Positions 1 to 12,025 of a stretch of 64,000 nucleotides of DNA are shown here, in pieces. Location: the NCBI GenBank assembly GCA_028671895.1, contig JAPMAC010000221.1, forward strand, positions 620,001 to 684,000, in the 5' to 3' direction. Position numbers and translations under genes: made by a program. The first letter of the stretch is position 1. Each line of letters opens with the position of its first letter. The notes below the pieces were generated by a model that was given only the letters and a program-made list of their open reading frames with translations, was not told the origin of the DNA and made no database searches. This DNA comes from Oenanthe sinensis. Lineage: Eukaryota > Streptophyta > Magnoliopsida > Apiales > Apiaceae.

Positions 1-1306
1 TTGCTATAGCTGCTTACCATGACTATGAAATCTGGCAAATGGATGTCAAAACCTCTTTCTTAAATGGGAGCCTTGAAAAAGATGTGGATGTGTATATGAC
101 ACAGCCTAAAGGTTTTGTTGATCCAAAGAGTGCTGGAAAGGTATGTAAGCTGCGTCGATCCATTTATGGATTAAAACAAGCCTCAATGAGATGGAAAATT
201 TGTTTTGATGAAACTGTCAAAGAGTTTGGATTCATTCAAAATGAAAATGAACCATATGTTTACAAAAAGGTATGTGGGAGTAATGTGGCATTTCTAGTAT
301 TATATGTTGATGATATATTAATAATAGGGAATGACATTCATTCTTTTTAGGCTGTTAAGACTTGGTTGAGTAAGAATTTCTCAATGAAAGACTAAGGCGA
401 AGCGACCTATATTTTAGGTATCAAGATCTATAGAGATAGATTAAGAAGAATGATCGGCCTAAGTTAGAGTATATACATTGATAAAGTTTTGCATCGATTT
501 GGGATGCAAAATGCTAAAAGGGGATTTGTCCCAATGTCTCATGAGATATCGATCTTTAAAGATAACAGTCCTAAATCATTGGATGATAAGGACCGTATGA
601 GTAAAGTTCCATGTGCTTCAACAATTGGTCCCATAATGTATGCAATGATATGTACTCGTCCTGATGTCTCGTATACTCTGAGCATGAAAAGTAGATACCA
701 GTCTAATCTAGGTGAAGGTCACTGAACAGCAGTCAAGAATATTCTTAAGTACTTGAAGAGGACTAAAGATCAATTCTTGGTATATGGAGGAGAAGATAAG
801 CTGGTTGTAAAAGGTTACACCGACGCTAGTTTCCAGACAGACAAGGATGATTTGATTTCTCAGTCTGGATTTGTATTTTGTCTAAATGGAGGTGTTGTAA
901 GCTGGAAAAGTTCAAAGCAAGAGACGGTTGCCGATTCTACAATGGAGGCTGAGTATATTGCTGCCTGTGAAGCAGCCAAAGAGGCTGTTTGGATTCAGAA
1001 ATTTATTACAGGTCTTGGTGTGGTTCTTTCAGTCGCAGATCCGATAGATTTATACTGTGATAATAATGGAGCCATTTTGCAGGCTAAGGGACCAAGGTCT
1101 CATTCCCGAACAAAGCATATACTCAGACGATATCATCTTCTTCGAGAGATTAATAATCGAGGGGATATACATATATGTAAAGTACATACAAATGATAACA
1201 TTGCAGATCCACTGACCAAGGCTTTGTCACAGCAGAAGTACGAAGGTCATACTAGTTCCATGGGTATTAGATACATGAGAGATTAGCTCTAGTACAAGTG
1301 GAAGAT
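1..1306 (+). pseudogene. Ty1/copia pol 3' fragment (reverse transcriptase and RNase H), broken
   Basis: This is the 3' part of a copia polyprotein that enters from the left window edge. The first stretch (39-350) has the RT motifs MDVKTSFLNGS, YGLKQAS and the catalytic YVDD (LYVDDILIIG). A later stretch (753-1286) is RNase H: it has the DSTMEAEYIAA block, the CDNNGAI motif and the C-terminal ADPLTKAL. An in-frame stop after 350, another near 394 and the stop at 723-725 break the frame, so it is not translatable as one protein. It is followed by a purine-rich tract at about 1297-1306 and an LTR start at 1307, the normal order for the 3' end of a plus-strand element. The 39729-40195 remnant belongs to the same family, because the tract and LTR start match. 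Confidence 0.9.
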
Positions 1307-1485
1307 TGTTAGTATTTGTGTCCTAGAGATAATACTTTTAATGTTTTATTGAAAATAATTCAGGATTATGTTTTATGTGATTATTTAATTAATATTTATT
1401 ATGTCTTTATTTACTGCATCATAAATTGAAAGAATAATAAATGTCCTTAGAATATTAATAAGTAATATATATCTATAAGTTTTTT
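1307..1485 (+). repeat. Truncated 3' LTR start of the left copia element
   Basis: It begins TGTTAGTATTTGTG directly after the polypurine tract. It is nearly identical to the first ~175 bp of the LTR at 2171, then switches abruptly into the 140-bp satellite near a shared ATAAGTT. The rest of the LTR is missing here. Confidence 0.8.
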
Positions 1486-2170
1486 CTATGTACAAACGAG
1501 TCAAGAATGGTGCTACAAGTTGTTTACAAGTTTGAACGACTCAAGAATGAAGCCTAAAATTGTTATGAATGGTTTTCAAGTTCAAACGAGTGAATAATGA
1601 TTCTACAAGTTTTTACAAGTTATTTCCATGTATAAATGTGTCGAGAATGAAGCTAAAAGTTATTTTCAAGTTCGAACTAGTCAAGAATAAAGCCTAAAAT
1701 TGTTATGAATGGTTTTGACGTTCAAACGAGTGAAGAATGATGCTACAAATATTTATAAGTTATTTCCATATACAAACGAGTCAAGAATGGAGCTACAAGT
1801 TGTTTACATGTTTGAACGACTTAAGAATGAAGCCTAAAATTGTTATGAATATTTTTCAAGTTCAAACGAGTGAAGATTGATGTTACAAGTCTTTATAAGT
1901 TGTTTTCATGTACAAACGAGTGAAGAATGGAGCTACAAGTTGTTTACAAGTTTGAACGACTCAAGAATGAAGCCTAAAATTGTTATGAATGATTTTTTTT
2001 AGTTCAAACGAGTGAAAAATGATGCTATGAGTTTTTACAAGTTATTTCCATGTACAACTGATTCAAAAATTTAGCTACAATTTGTTTTCAAGTTCGAAGG
2101 AGCAAGAATGAAGCCTAAAATTGTTATGAATGGTTTTGAAGTTCAAACGAGTGAAGAATGATCCTACATG
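1486..2170 (+). repeat. 140-bp tandem satellite, left block
   Basis: The landmark AAGCCTAAAATTGTTATG recurs at about 1550, 1690, 1830, 1970 and 2111, a period of 140 bp. Each unit is built of three diverged subunits of roughly 46 bp that share CAAACGAGTCAAGAATG-like cores. The array continues at 3654-3672 and 5223-5695, where it was interrupted by two LTRs. It has no coding potential. Confidence 0.9.
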
Positions 2171-3653
2171 TGTTAGTATTGATGTCCTAGAGACAATACT
2201 TTTAATGTTTTATTGAAAACAATTAAGGATTATGTTTTATGTGATTATTTAATTAATATTTATTATGTCTTTATTTATTGCATCATAAATTGAAAGAATA
2301 ATAAATGTCCTTGGAATATTAATACGTAATATATATCTTTAAGTATGTGACTTAAAAATGAAATTATATGAATAATATTTTATTCCTAAAATTTCCTAGT
2401 CAAGTATTATTATTTAAGGATAGTAATAATGCAATAAGACTAGTATGTTTGTTGACCGATGACCACATCTCATTGGTCATAGGTATGGTGATACTAAAGT
2501 CAAGACCATAAGTGTATGTATCAATACATGACACTGGAAAGACCCGTCGTGAGATTCTACATGTTAATAAGTGTCATAAGAAATCTCACTGTGATAATGA
2601 TGTAATGATCCTCTAACTTGAAATCATTATATTTCTATTAATATACTTTGATCACACTCAAAGTTACCTTTAACCGGGTAATGATAAAGGTGGACATTGG
2701 GTATGCTATGAATCGTATGAAAAATATGAATGATAGATATATGATTTAACCCTCCAATTCTAGGAGTGATATTATTGGCCTCTTGATTGAGTGAGACTAT
2801 GAAATGCATGACCATGCTCAAATATTGATTTGTTTAAATAGTCTACTCATTGATCAAGGAAACCGAGATTAAACGTTGAAGAGGATGACACTATACATGC
2901 CTCGAGTTTGATCTATAATATAAGGTTAAAGGGATTATATTACATGAAACATTATTGTTACTTGTGTAACAATGATGTATTACTAGATGCCACTCATTAT
3001 TTATAATTTTATTATTAAATAATAAAATCATTGTCAACGTAATAATAACCTAAAGGGTCACACAAAAATAATATCAAAACGGAGGTTTATTTAAATTATG
3101 AATTTAAATATATTATTATTTATTCGAATTTAATTATTGAATTAATTAAGTGGGACTTGATTAATTATATTAGAATTCAAATTTAATAATAATAATAACC
3201 CAAAATCAGAATGGGTTTTGAAAACCACATGGATTAGGGTTAGGCCGAAAATCTCTCTCTCCCCTATATATATACATAATGATGTATGGTATTAGGGTTT
3301 AATCATCACATTTCATTTTTTAGAGAAAAACCCTAGCTGCTCAACATCAAGAGAGGCTAGAGAAAAGAAGAGAGAGAGGAAGAGGCAAGCAATTCGGCTA
3401 GTACCGACTCCGGTGATCGTAAGATGATCGGGTGTTCGTGTGGACTTCTTTGGAGAGCAGATCTTTGCAATAAAAGGGCTGCTGTGATTCATTTTTCTGG
3501 ACCTCCATTAAACATCATACGGAAAGCTTTGTTGAGGTACAGACTTTTCACCATAATCATCCAAAGTTATACATGGATCCTGCGATAGGGTTTCATTTGT
3601 TTTATTATTTTACGTTATATCCGCTGCGTTTTCATGCCCGAAACCCTTCAACA
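2171..3653 (+). mobile_element. LTR of the same copia family, apparently solo
   Basis: It starts TGTTAGTATTGATG and ends CCCTTCAACA, 1,483 bp, with satellite sequence on both sides and no internal region attached. A promoter-like CCCCTATATATATACA lies near 3262-3277, followed by leader-type sequence. I see no clear 5-bp target duplication (ACATG on the left, AATCC on the right), so recombination or later change at the edges is possible. Confidence 0.7.
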
Positions 3654-3672
3654 AATCCTTATAAGTTGTTTC

Positions 3673-5222
3673 TGTTAGTGTAGGTGCCCTAGAGGCAATA
3701 CAAATATTTCCTTTTAATAAACATTTATGTCATTTGATTATTCAATAAACGTATTTATTATGACTTTATTTACTGCGATATATTTGTTAGCATAATAAAT
3801 GTCCTTAGAATCATGATACTCGTTATATAGTTTAAGTACATGACTTGAACTTGAGATTATATAATATATCATATTCTTAAAGGTTCCCTAGTCGAGTATT
3901 ATTATGATAGGACAATAATAATACATAAATAGACTAGTATGTTGTTTGACAGATAACCACATCTCATTGGTTATAAGTATGGGGATACTAAAGTCAATAC
4001 ATAGGTACATGTAAGGGTACATGGTACTGGACAGACCCACAGTGAGATTCTTCATGTTTAATTAAGTCATAAGAAAGACTCACAGTGATAATGGTGTAAT
4101 GATCCTCTGACTTGAGATCATTATATTTCTATACGATGATTGATATACTTTGACTACATTAAAAGTTACCTTTGACCGGGTGATGATAAAAGTGGACATC
4201 GGGTATATCATGAGTCGTATGAGAAATATGAATGATAGATAAAGGATTTAACCCTCCTATAATTAGGAGAGATATTATTGGCCTCTTGATTGAGTGAGAC
4301 TATAAAATGCATGGCCGTGCTCAAATAATGATTTGTTTTTCATAGTCTACTCATGGATCAAGTAAACCCGGATTAAATGTTGAAGAGGATGACTAAATAC
4401 ATGCCTCGAGTTTAATCTATAATATATATGGTTAAAGGGATTATATTACACGGAAACATTAATCACGAAAGGTTTTATCGAATCACGATTTAATTATTGT
4501 TTAATTAGGTAGCAATGATGTATTACTAGATACCGCTCATTGTTTATAATTTTATTGGAGAATAAAATTATTGCTAATTAAATAATAGCCTATAGGGTCA
4601 CACACATAGAGCACCTAGAGGAATAGTTAATTTAAATTATAGATTTAAATTAATTGATGATTAATTCGAATTTATTATATTAATTAAGTGAGACTTAATT
4701 AATTGAAATAAATTCGAATTTGAAGAATTATATTTCTGCCAATAATAATTAAGTGTGACTTAATTATTAATTAAATAATAGAAGCATGTTTTATTATTTA
4801 ATCCTATGCCTACATGGGTTAGGTTTTTGCTAAAAAGGCCCATTAACCAATCATTATAAATAGATAATGATAGGTTAAATGGCTTGCACGTTTTGTAAAA
4901 ACCCTAGCAGAAGAGGCAGCATAGGAAGAGGCAGAGAGAATTCGAAACCTATCAAAGGAGGCTAGTACTTCGGTTCCGTGTTCAAGATCGTGAGACGTTC
5001 TTGAAGGTGCTCGTGTGGATACCATAGAGGTGCTTTCGAGAGGAAGACACAAATCGTGATAGCAAGGATCTCCGTTGAGTTCGTGGCATTCAAAATCTTA
5101 ATAGGTATGATTCGATTATCACCATAATCCGTCAATTCTTATACATGATCCTGCGTTTGGGTTCCGAAAATTTTCGTTATATTTACGTTTATCCGCTGCG
5201 TTTTATGCCTCGGAACCCAACA
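3673..5222 (+). mobile_element. Solo LTR with 5-bp target duplication
   Basis: A 1,550-bp LTR starts TGTTAGTGTAGG and ends CGGAACCCAACA. It is flanked exactly by GTTTC (3668-3672) and GTTTC (5223-5227). The satellite reads continuously if the LTR and one TSD copy are removed. No internal region is present, so this is a solo LTR left by recombination between two LTRs. It is related to, but distinct from, the LTR at 2171. The reassembled LTR of the 39.7-kb element is also 1,550 bp. Confidence 0.92.
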
Positions 5223-5695
5223 GTTTCCATATACAAACGAGACAAGAATGGAGCTACAAGTTATTTACAAATTTGAACGACTCAAGAATGAAGCCTAAAA
5301 TTATTATGAATAGTTTTCAAGTTCAAACGAGTGAAAAATGATGCTATGAGTTTTAACAAGTTATTTCCATGTACAAATGAGTGAAGAATGAAACTACAAA
5401 TTGTTTTGAAGTTTGAACATGTCAGGAATGAAGCCTAAAATTTTTCTGAATGGTTTTTAAGTTCAAACTAGTGAAAAATGATGCTACAAGTTTTTACAAG
5501 TTGTTTCCATGTACAAACGAGTCAAGAATGAAGCTAAAAATTGTTTTTAAGTTCGAACGAGACAAGAATGAAGTCTAAAATTGTTATGAATGGTTTTCAA
5601 GTTTAAACGAGTGAAGAATGATCCTAAAAGTTTTACAAAGTGTTTTCATGTACAAATGAGTCAAGAATAAAGCTATAAGTTGTTTTCAAGTTACG
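5223..5695 (+). repeat. 140-bp tandem satellite, right block
   Basis: This continues the array of 1486-2170. The landmark AAGCCTAAAAT recurs at 5291, 5431 and (as AAGTCTAAAAT) at 5571, so the 140-bp period is kept. It ends in unique sequence near 5695. Confidence 0.88.
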
Positions 5696-6530
5696 GAAAA
5701 ATCTTTACCTTGCCTTTTTTATATAGCAATAGTCTTCTAAAAATACCATGACATGATATTTCTTTTTCGAACTCTTTTATTTATAGAAATAGAATTTTAG
5801 GAAAATACCCACTTGTAGAAATTAATATTGAACTATCGAAAGGATAACTCGAATAATCCTATGGTGATTTAGTTATTTCCTAAATTATATTTACATTTAA
5901 TAATATTAAACAAGCATTAAAATACTAAAAAGATTAGGAAATATGAAAAGAATAACATATTTTCACAATTTGTTAATCAAACAATTAAGTACGAAGAAAA
6001 ATCATGAGAATTAGCACATGTAAATACTAAAAATAATTAATCAACTTCATCTTCATCCTAGGACAAGAGAATTAGCTAAACATGATTAAAGAAGAAAATG
6101 AAGTAACTAATATAAGACATGCGAAAAATTGCGAATAACGGAAAAGATGTTTGAGAGATAAAAAAAATTGTTTGTATTGAAAGATTAAGAAAATAAAACT
6201 ACTTTACTCTTACCCCTAATTATGAATTCTAAAGGTAAATTTATGAAATACAAGATAGGAGATCCATATATATATAGGAAAAATAATGTAAGTATTTTAT
6301 ATCGAATACAAATTAAATTCTAAAATCTTTCCTTCCATTCTTTTTTCTTCTCCAATAAGCATTTGATCTTTCCTCCTATTTCTTTACTTCCAAGTAATAT
6401 GTATTTTTCATTTTCTGCTACAATTTTTATTTTAAATAATTTCTTATAAAATAAAAATAATTAATTAGTTAATAAAATTAAGAAAATAAATAAAATATAA
6501 ATAAAATATAAATACATAAAAATGTATTAA
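5696..6530. other. AT-rich intergenic DNA
   Basis: No gene, RNA or clear repeat is visible. It contains only short A/T runs and no reading frame with codon structure. Confidence 0.6.
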
Positions 6531-6773
6531 AAATACTTTCTTCGCCCTATTTTAAGTGATGCTTGACTTTTTGACACATATATTAAGGTGTAAAAAAATA
6601 ATAATTATGCTTCACAAAATATTTTAATTGTTATAATAAATTAAAGTTTAGAGTCTAAATTTTTATTTGATATATATTTTATAAAAATTAATTATTTTTA
6701 TATGCGATTTTTTTAACACCTTAAATTACTCGTAAAAAGGTCAAAATCAGTTTAAATGAAACTATCGAAAGAA
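6531..6773. mobile_element. Degenerate Stowaway-like MITE
   Basis: The left part reads TACTTTCTTCGCCCTATTTT followed by a GACTTTTTGACAC block. The right part has the inverted GGTCAAAATCAGTTTAAATG block and ends near CGAAAGAAATG. This is the usual layout of old Stowaway elements (CTCCCTCCGTCCC ends, about 250 bp), with diverged ends. Exact boundaries are uncertain. Confidence 0.5.
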
Positions 6774-7014
6774 ATGCTGAAATAAAGACCAACGGATTGA
6801 AAAGGATTGTCAACTAAAACCCGTGACCCCATACATCTTCAAGCTGTTAAGTAGTTGGTCGGTGATTTGTGTTTCATCCTTAGCCAAATTGTCATCCATC
6901 AATCCATTGTATCTTTCATCCCTCACAAAACAGCTCTAGTCATTAAATACATTAGCACATATATAACTGCCCATAGTTTTGAGTATAGTAAGAGCAAAAA
7001 TAAGGAATTTTAAT

Positions 7015-7614
7015 GAATAATTTTCACTTCACATCTTCAGAGTTTTTGGAATTATCACTTTAGTATTACAACTTTAATTAGTTACACTTTACATCTTATA
7101 CTTTAAATTATTTCTCCAATTTGTAGCTCACACATTTCTGTCAAATATAATATTATAAGAACTTTATATATGGACATATTTTTCTAACACAAAACAAATT
7201 CATATACTGTATTTTTTTTATACTCTCCCTACATACTAATTTGACTGGATTTCTATTAACTAAAGGAAAAGTGTATAATGAGAATATATATATAAATATT
7301 GAAGTAAATATATTTTTAATATTATATTTTTACTAATATTTGATATAATTTTTTTGTATTAAATTTTAATAGGACCAAGAATTTATATTAATACATATAT
7401 AAATTTGTTAAAATGCTAAATGATATTAAATTAATTAGAAGAATTATTTTGATATGAATTAAAAATTAGAAATAATAATAAAAAATTATTTAATATAGAT
7501 ATGTAAATTGATTTGACCTATAAAAATCAATTATAATAAGTATAATTATATTTAATGTAAATATGTATATAGTTTGGGCATTTATTATATTAAGTAAAAT
7601 TATATTTTATAAGA

Positions 7615-7645
<31 letters not shown>

Positions 7646-8001
7646 ATTTAGATATTATATAGTATTAATAAAATTTTGGGTTAACTAAAAATACCGAGAT
7701 AATAAAATATTTGGGTTAACTAAATTTTGAGATAACCTTTCCATATTAAATTCGGCTATAATAATATAATATAAATATTTAATTTTATGAAAAGGTTGTT
7801 ATATATATATATATATATATTTTTACAATAATCTTTTTAAAAATTAACGTTGTCACAAATTTTGTATAGAAAAACGTTTATGCGTGAAAGTTGAGCAAGT
7901 GTTTGTAGTTCATGAAGTAAACTGTCGTGGTTAGAATTATCAATATTAGAGTGATAATCTGAAAAACCTTGTAGATTGTAGATGTAAAGTGAAAATTACT
8001 C
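7015..8001. mobile_element. 987-bp terminal-inverted-repeat element with 9-bp TSD (Mutator-like, non-autonomous)
   Basis: The left end GAATAATTTTCACTTCACATC and the inverted right end GAGTAATTTTCACTTTACATC match over 21 bp with two differences, and similarity continues for about 70 bp. The element is flanked by exact 9-bp repeats AATTTTAAT at 7006-7014 and 8002-8010. A 9-bp TSD with long TIRs is typical of Mutator-like elements. The interior is AT-rich with (AT)n runs at about 7621-7645 and 7801-7820 and encodes nothing. Confidence 0.82.
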
Positions 8002-8010
8002 AATTTTAAT

Positions 8011-10095
8011 TTGTTTGTCTACACACAAATATAATGAAACAGAACTAAGTACTACACTTTTACATGAAATATAAATGTAAAATCATTTGTCATAGACTTC
8101 GACACTATATTAAGCCTGTCTTTTGTCTCTCTCGGGTTAAGCTAGCAATAAGGGGCACCGTCTTATTTGCCCAGTCTTCTAAACTTATCACATTTTTCTT
8201 CAGTGTGTACGTCTATATTATATATCCTATATAATTGGGATTAAAAAAATTAATGTAATTTGGTGGTTAGAGATATAAGTGTATATCATAAGTATTATTA
8301 GTTATTTAACTAATTTGTTAAGTTCGATTTCCCATAAATTTAAAAATTAATTTAATAATATTTCCGAATAAAATGATTATTTTTTGATGGTCAATCAAAA
8401 TGAATAACAGAGTTAGTATTATTTTAAAAGAAATATATTAAAATTGAATTTAAAAAAATAAAAATATAAAATTTTGACTATAATTTTTTTATAAATTATT
8501 AATAAAAAAACACATGCATTGGATCATAAGCTAGTATTGTAGTATATAATATGTAGTGCACGTATATATATATATCTAAAATCTTCACTTCCCCACACAT
8601 ATATTGGTCTTTTTATCTTACTTTAAAATAAGGCCTAAATAATTTATTTCTAAAAAGAAGTATACATTCATATATTATTCTTTTAAAATAAGTATTTATC
8701 TTAAAATTTTAAAATTATAATTAATTTTAGTTTGAAGAAATAAATAACTTATTTTTTAAAAAAGTAAACGTTTATGTAAATTTAGCAAACGGGCACATTA
8801 CTTGATAGAACATATGCTTGTCTGATCAAGGTAACCATAATTTCTTAAATGAAAACCCTTTTATATTTTATAATAATGATGTCAAATCGGAAGTGTTCAA
8901 TAAACAATGTGTTTTATGATATTATGTAGGAATAATACACTTAAAACAAAGAGAGTCGAATTGAATTTTAATCGTGTAAATTTAAATTTCGTTTAAGCTA
9001 AACTGAATTTAAAATTTATATGAGAAAATTGGGTCGAGTTGTTTTTTTAAACTCAAATGAAGATGTTAAAATTCGATTAAATAATAAATGAGTCGAAATT
9101 AATTTTTTTGGCAAAAAACCAATTTCAACTGAACACGAACTTGGCGAAACTCAAATCAAATCTAGTAGTTCCCTGAAAGTACATATATTTTTTACCAAAC
9201 CGAACTCGATTTATAATATATAACTTATATGACTCGTAGTCTTACACTTAAATAATATTCAATAACACTAAAATCAGGCTTCCTTTTTTTTTTTTTTGCA
9301 TATTAGTGTTTATATTTCATGTAAAATTCTAACAGTATTATCACATTTAAATTAATTTTTTCTCAAAAAAATACATGGCAGCTAGTCTAGAAATCATCAG
9401 TAATATATTAAATCCATTAAACCTAGATTTTAAATTTTATCAAGTTTTCAAGTTTTTCTTATACTTTATTAATTATATTTGTAAATTATAGATTTTCTGT
9501 AATAAATTAATTCATTAAATTACAAAATATATGAATATATATATATGTATGTATGTATGTATGCATATATTAATGTTCAAATTTTTCGATGTTTAACATC
9601 AAATTCAATATTTAATTAAAAATTAAAAATTATATTATTTATGACATTCAAACCAAATTATATATAAATTTAAAAACCTTTACTAATGTATATATATAAT
9701 AATGATTTAAAATTTAATTTTTAACATATTTAAATTATTTTCTTCAAAAAAATATATTTAAATTATTTATAAAAATTTGAAATAGACATATTTTATCTAA
9801 GCCGTGTTAAAAGAACTTTAACTCAGTTCGAGACGATCTTGAGGTAAACAAGCAGCTAAATAGACATACAATTTAACTCAATTCATTTATTTGACTTGAC
9901 ATGTTTTTATATCTTGTTAACGAACGGCTTCATTCATGACTACCCTAAATACACTATTATTAAGGAGGAGGTAGTTATCAACTATACTATCCAAATTACT
10001 AGTTCTTAAATATTACTCGTATTTCGTATGTCCTATATTTTTCCTCCTACCTTTTAATGATGGAATTGAGGAAACTTTAATTAAAATTTACATGT
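8011..10095. other. AT-rich intergenic DNA, no gene seen
   Basis: It holds short A/T homopolymers, a T14-type run near 9284-9298 and an ATGT microsatellite near 9545-9565. A palindrome-prone patch at about 8610-8790 may be an old MITE, but I could not define its ends. No coding or RNA signal is supported. Confidence 0.55.
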
Positions 10096-10097
10096 TA

Positions 10098-10398
10098 CTC
10101 CCTCCCTCACATTATACATGTTAATTTTGAAAAAAATCACGCATACTAATAATTTTTAATATAAAAATCATTTTTCATTTATATCTAAATTAATTGCATT
10201 AGTTAAAGGGATTAAGACAGTTTCAATGTATATTTGAATGATAATTTCATTTTATTAATTATTAGTACAAGTACCAATACTCTAGTCAAATGTTCTTTTA
10301 TAATTTTATTTATAAAATTATATTGGAAGTAAGATAGTGAACATTTATTATGAGACAATTCTATTTTCAAAAGTAACTATAATTTGGGACGGAGGGAG
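10098..10398. mobile_element. Stowaway MITE
   Basis: It starts CTCCCTCCCTCACATTATA and ends TATAATTTGGGACGGAGGGAG, which are inverted copies of each other, and it is flanked by TA at 10096-10097 and 10399-10400. At 301 bp with CTCCCTCC ends and a TA duplication it fits Stowaway (Tc1/mariner-related). It lies about 290 bp upstream of the CASP-like gene TATA box. A further GCGAGGGAGTA end at 10546-10556 suggests a second, broken copy. Confidence 0.85.
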
Positions 10399-10684
10399 TA
10401 TTTTTTTATAATTTTAAAAACATATTTTAAATCAAATTAAATATACTTTTATATAATATAATTTTTTATAATTTTCTTCAATTATATAATACATGTAATT
10501 TATCATTAAAATTTAATAAAATAGACTAAAAAATAAAAAAAAATTGCGAGGGAGTATTACAATTTACCACTAGACGAAGCAAATGGCAATCAAATTGCTA
10601 ATAATTATTAACTTGCATATAAGCCAAAATACGCATCCTTTTCATAACTATGTGTTTGAATCTCTTTCATACAAAGATATCTTC

Positions 10685-10693
10685 TATATAAAC
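10685..10693 (+). promoter_or_regulatory. TATA box of the CASP-like gene
   Basis: TATATAAAC lies about 160 nt before the ATG at 10848. It is followed at 10718-10765 by a CT-rich leader (repeated CTCTCTC/TTTCTC), which is common in plant 5' UTRs. Confidence 0.65.
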
Positions 10694-10847
10694 CTTTCAA
10701 TCTTTACAAATCTATCTCATCTCTCTATTTCTCTCTCTCACTTTCTCTCACTTTCTCTCTTTAAAGTGTTCGTAAGTAAATAGTGTTGTGTGATTGTGTG
10801 AATTTGAATATAAATATATATAATATATGCCATATTAAAACAAATTA

Positions 10848-12025
10848 ATGGAGACCGAAAGAATTAACAAAGTAGAGGAAGATGAAGAGAGGACAAATGA
10901 TGTAGGTGTGGGAGGGGGTAGAAAATTGAGTAATACAGACTTGTTAATAAGGTTTATGGCTTTGCTACTATCACTCACGGCGGCTCTTATTCTCGCACTT
11001 GACAAACAGACAGCGATTGTGCCTATAACCATTGTCTCGACACTCCCTCCCCTCTATGTTCCCGTCACCGCCAAGTTTCATAACCTCTCTGCCTTCACGT
11101 AAGTTCGTATTTTTTGATGCATTTTTTTGGTAAGTTATCCATTTATTTTTTTATAATTATAATACCAAGGGAATGGAAGATTCGAACCTATGATTATCTT
11201 CGTTTCAATCCATATTTTTTAATGCCTTTCTTGGTATATTATTCGTTTATTTTTGGGGAAATGATAGAAACCTAGAAAAAAATTCTAAAACTTTCGTATG
11301 TAGCAATTTTTTATTGGCTCATAAAAATTAAAAATAACAAATTATCATTCACAATTTTTTTTTCGGAGTGACTATAATTTAATTTTTGATAATATGAAGG
11401 GAAAAGAAGATTCAAACCTATGAAATTGGTGAAATAGAGTGTTGTATAATATCTAATCAACGACCTTTAATTAGAAACGTTGTTAGGAGTACAAGGTGTT
11501 TTTTTTTGTATTTTGCAGAACCAGTGAGCACTCGACTAGAATAATAAATGAATAAAACTAAAAAAGTTGGATTGTTGTAAGACCGAATTTGTCATATAAT
11601 CGTGGATAGTGGTCAAAGAAAGGTTATAAATATGTTTACTATTGAATTACCAAGGTAACAAACTTGTATTCATCCTTTTTAATGATATATTCAGATACTT
11701 TGTGGTGGCAAATGCTGTAGCGTGCTCATATGGAGCTGTCTCATTGATCCTAACACTGGCAAATAGAGGGATCAGTAAAAGAGGCTTGTCAAATATCATT
11801 ACCATGTTTGACATAATCCTGGTAGCAGTCCTAGCTTCCGCCACTGGAGCTGCTGCGGCCGTGGGGGTTCTTGGCCATGATGGCAATGAACATGTTCACT
11901 GGAACAAAGTATGCAATATTTTTGGAAAATTTTGTAACCTGGTTATAGCGGCCGTCGGATTCTCGTTGCTGGGAACACTGTTCTTTATCTTTCTGGTTGT
12001 GCTTGCTGTTGTTAGGAAACAGTAA
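10848..12025 (+). CDS. CASP-like membrane protein (CASPL1-type), two exons
   Basis: Exons 10848-11098 and 11695-12025 join with GT/AG sites and give 193 residues, the usual CASPL length. Four hydrophobic helices are visible: about residues 32-51, 85-105, 121-143 and 165-190. The family's conserved Arg in helix 1 (R35, in LIRF) and Asp in helix 3 (D123, in MFDII) are both present. So are the loop signature around GNEHVHWNKVC and the VPVTAKFHNLSAF region before helix 2. CASP-like proteins are plasma-membrane scaffold proteins related to those that organise the Casparian strip. Subfamily 1 membership is judged from these motifs, and its specific role is unknown. The N terminus is hydrophilic and acidic. 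The 596-bp intron carries two TTCGAACC/TTCAAACC patches that may be old repeat DNA. No damage is seen. Confidence 0.9.

Noticed and set aside
2161..3658. Target duplication for the LTR at 2171-3653
   Set aside because: Flanks ACATG and AATCC do not match; only a shifted ATCC similarity exists, so I do not claim a TSD.
2627..5052. Minus-strand open frames at 2627-2821 and 4843-5052
   Set aside because: Both lie within LTRs and show no domain; LTRs of this family are non-coding.
8940..9250. GAGTCGAATTG / CCGAACTCGA words as a MITE
   Set aside because: The composition is suggestive of an old hAT-derived repeat, but no inverted ends or TSD could be found.
11165..11425. tRNA or SINE B-box-like TTCGAACC in the CASP-like intron
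   Set aside because: No A box, cloverleaf or poly(A)/TSD around either copy.
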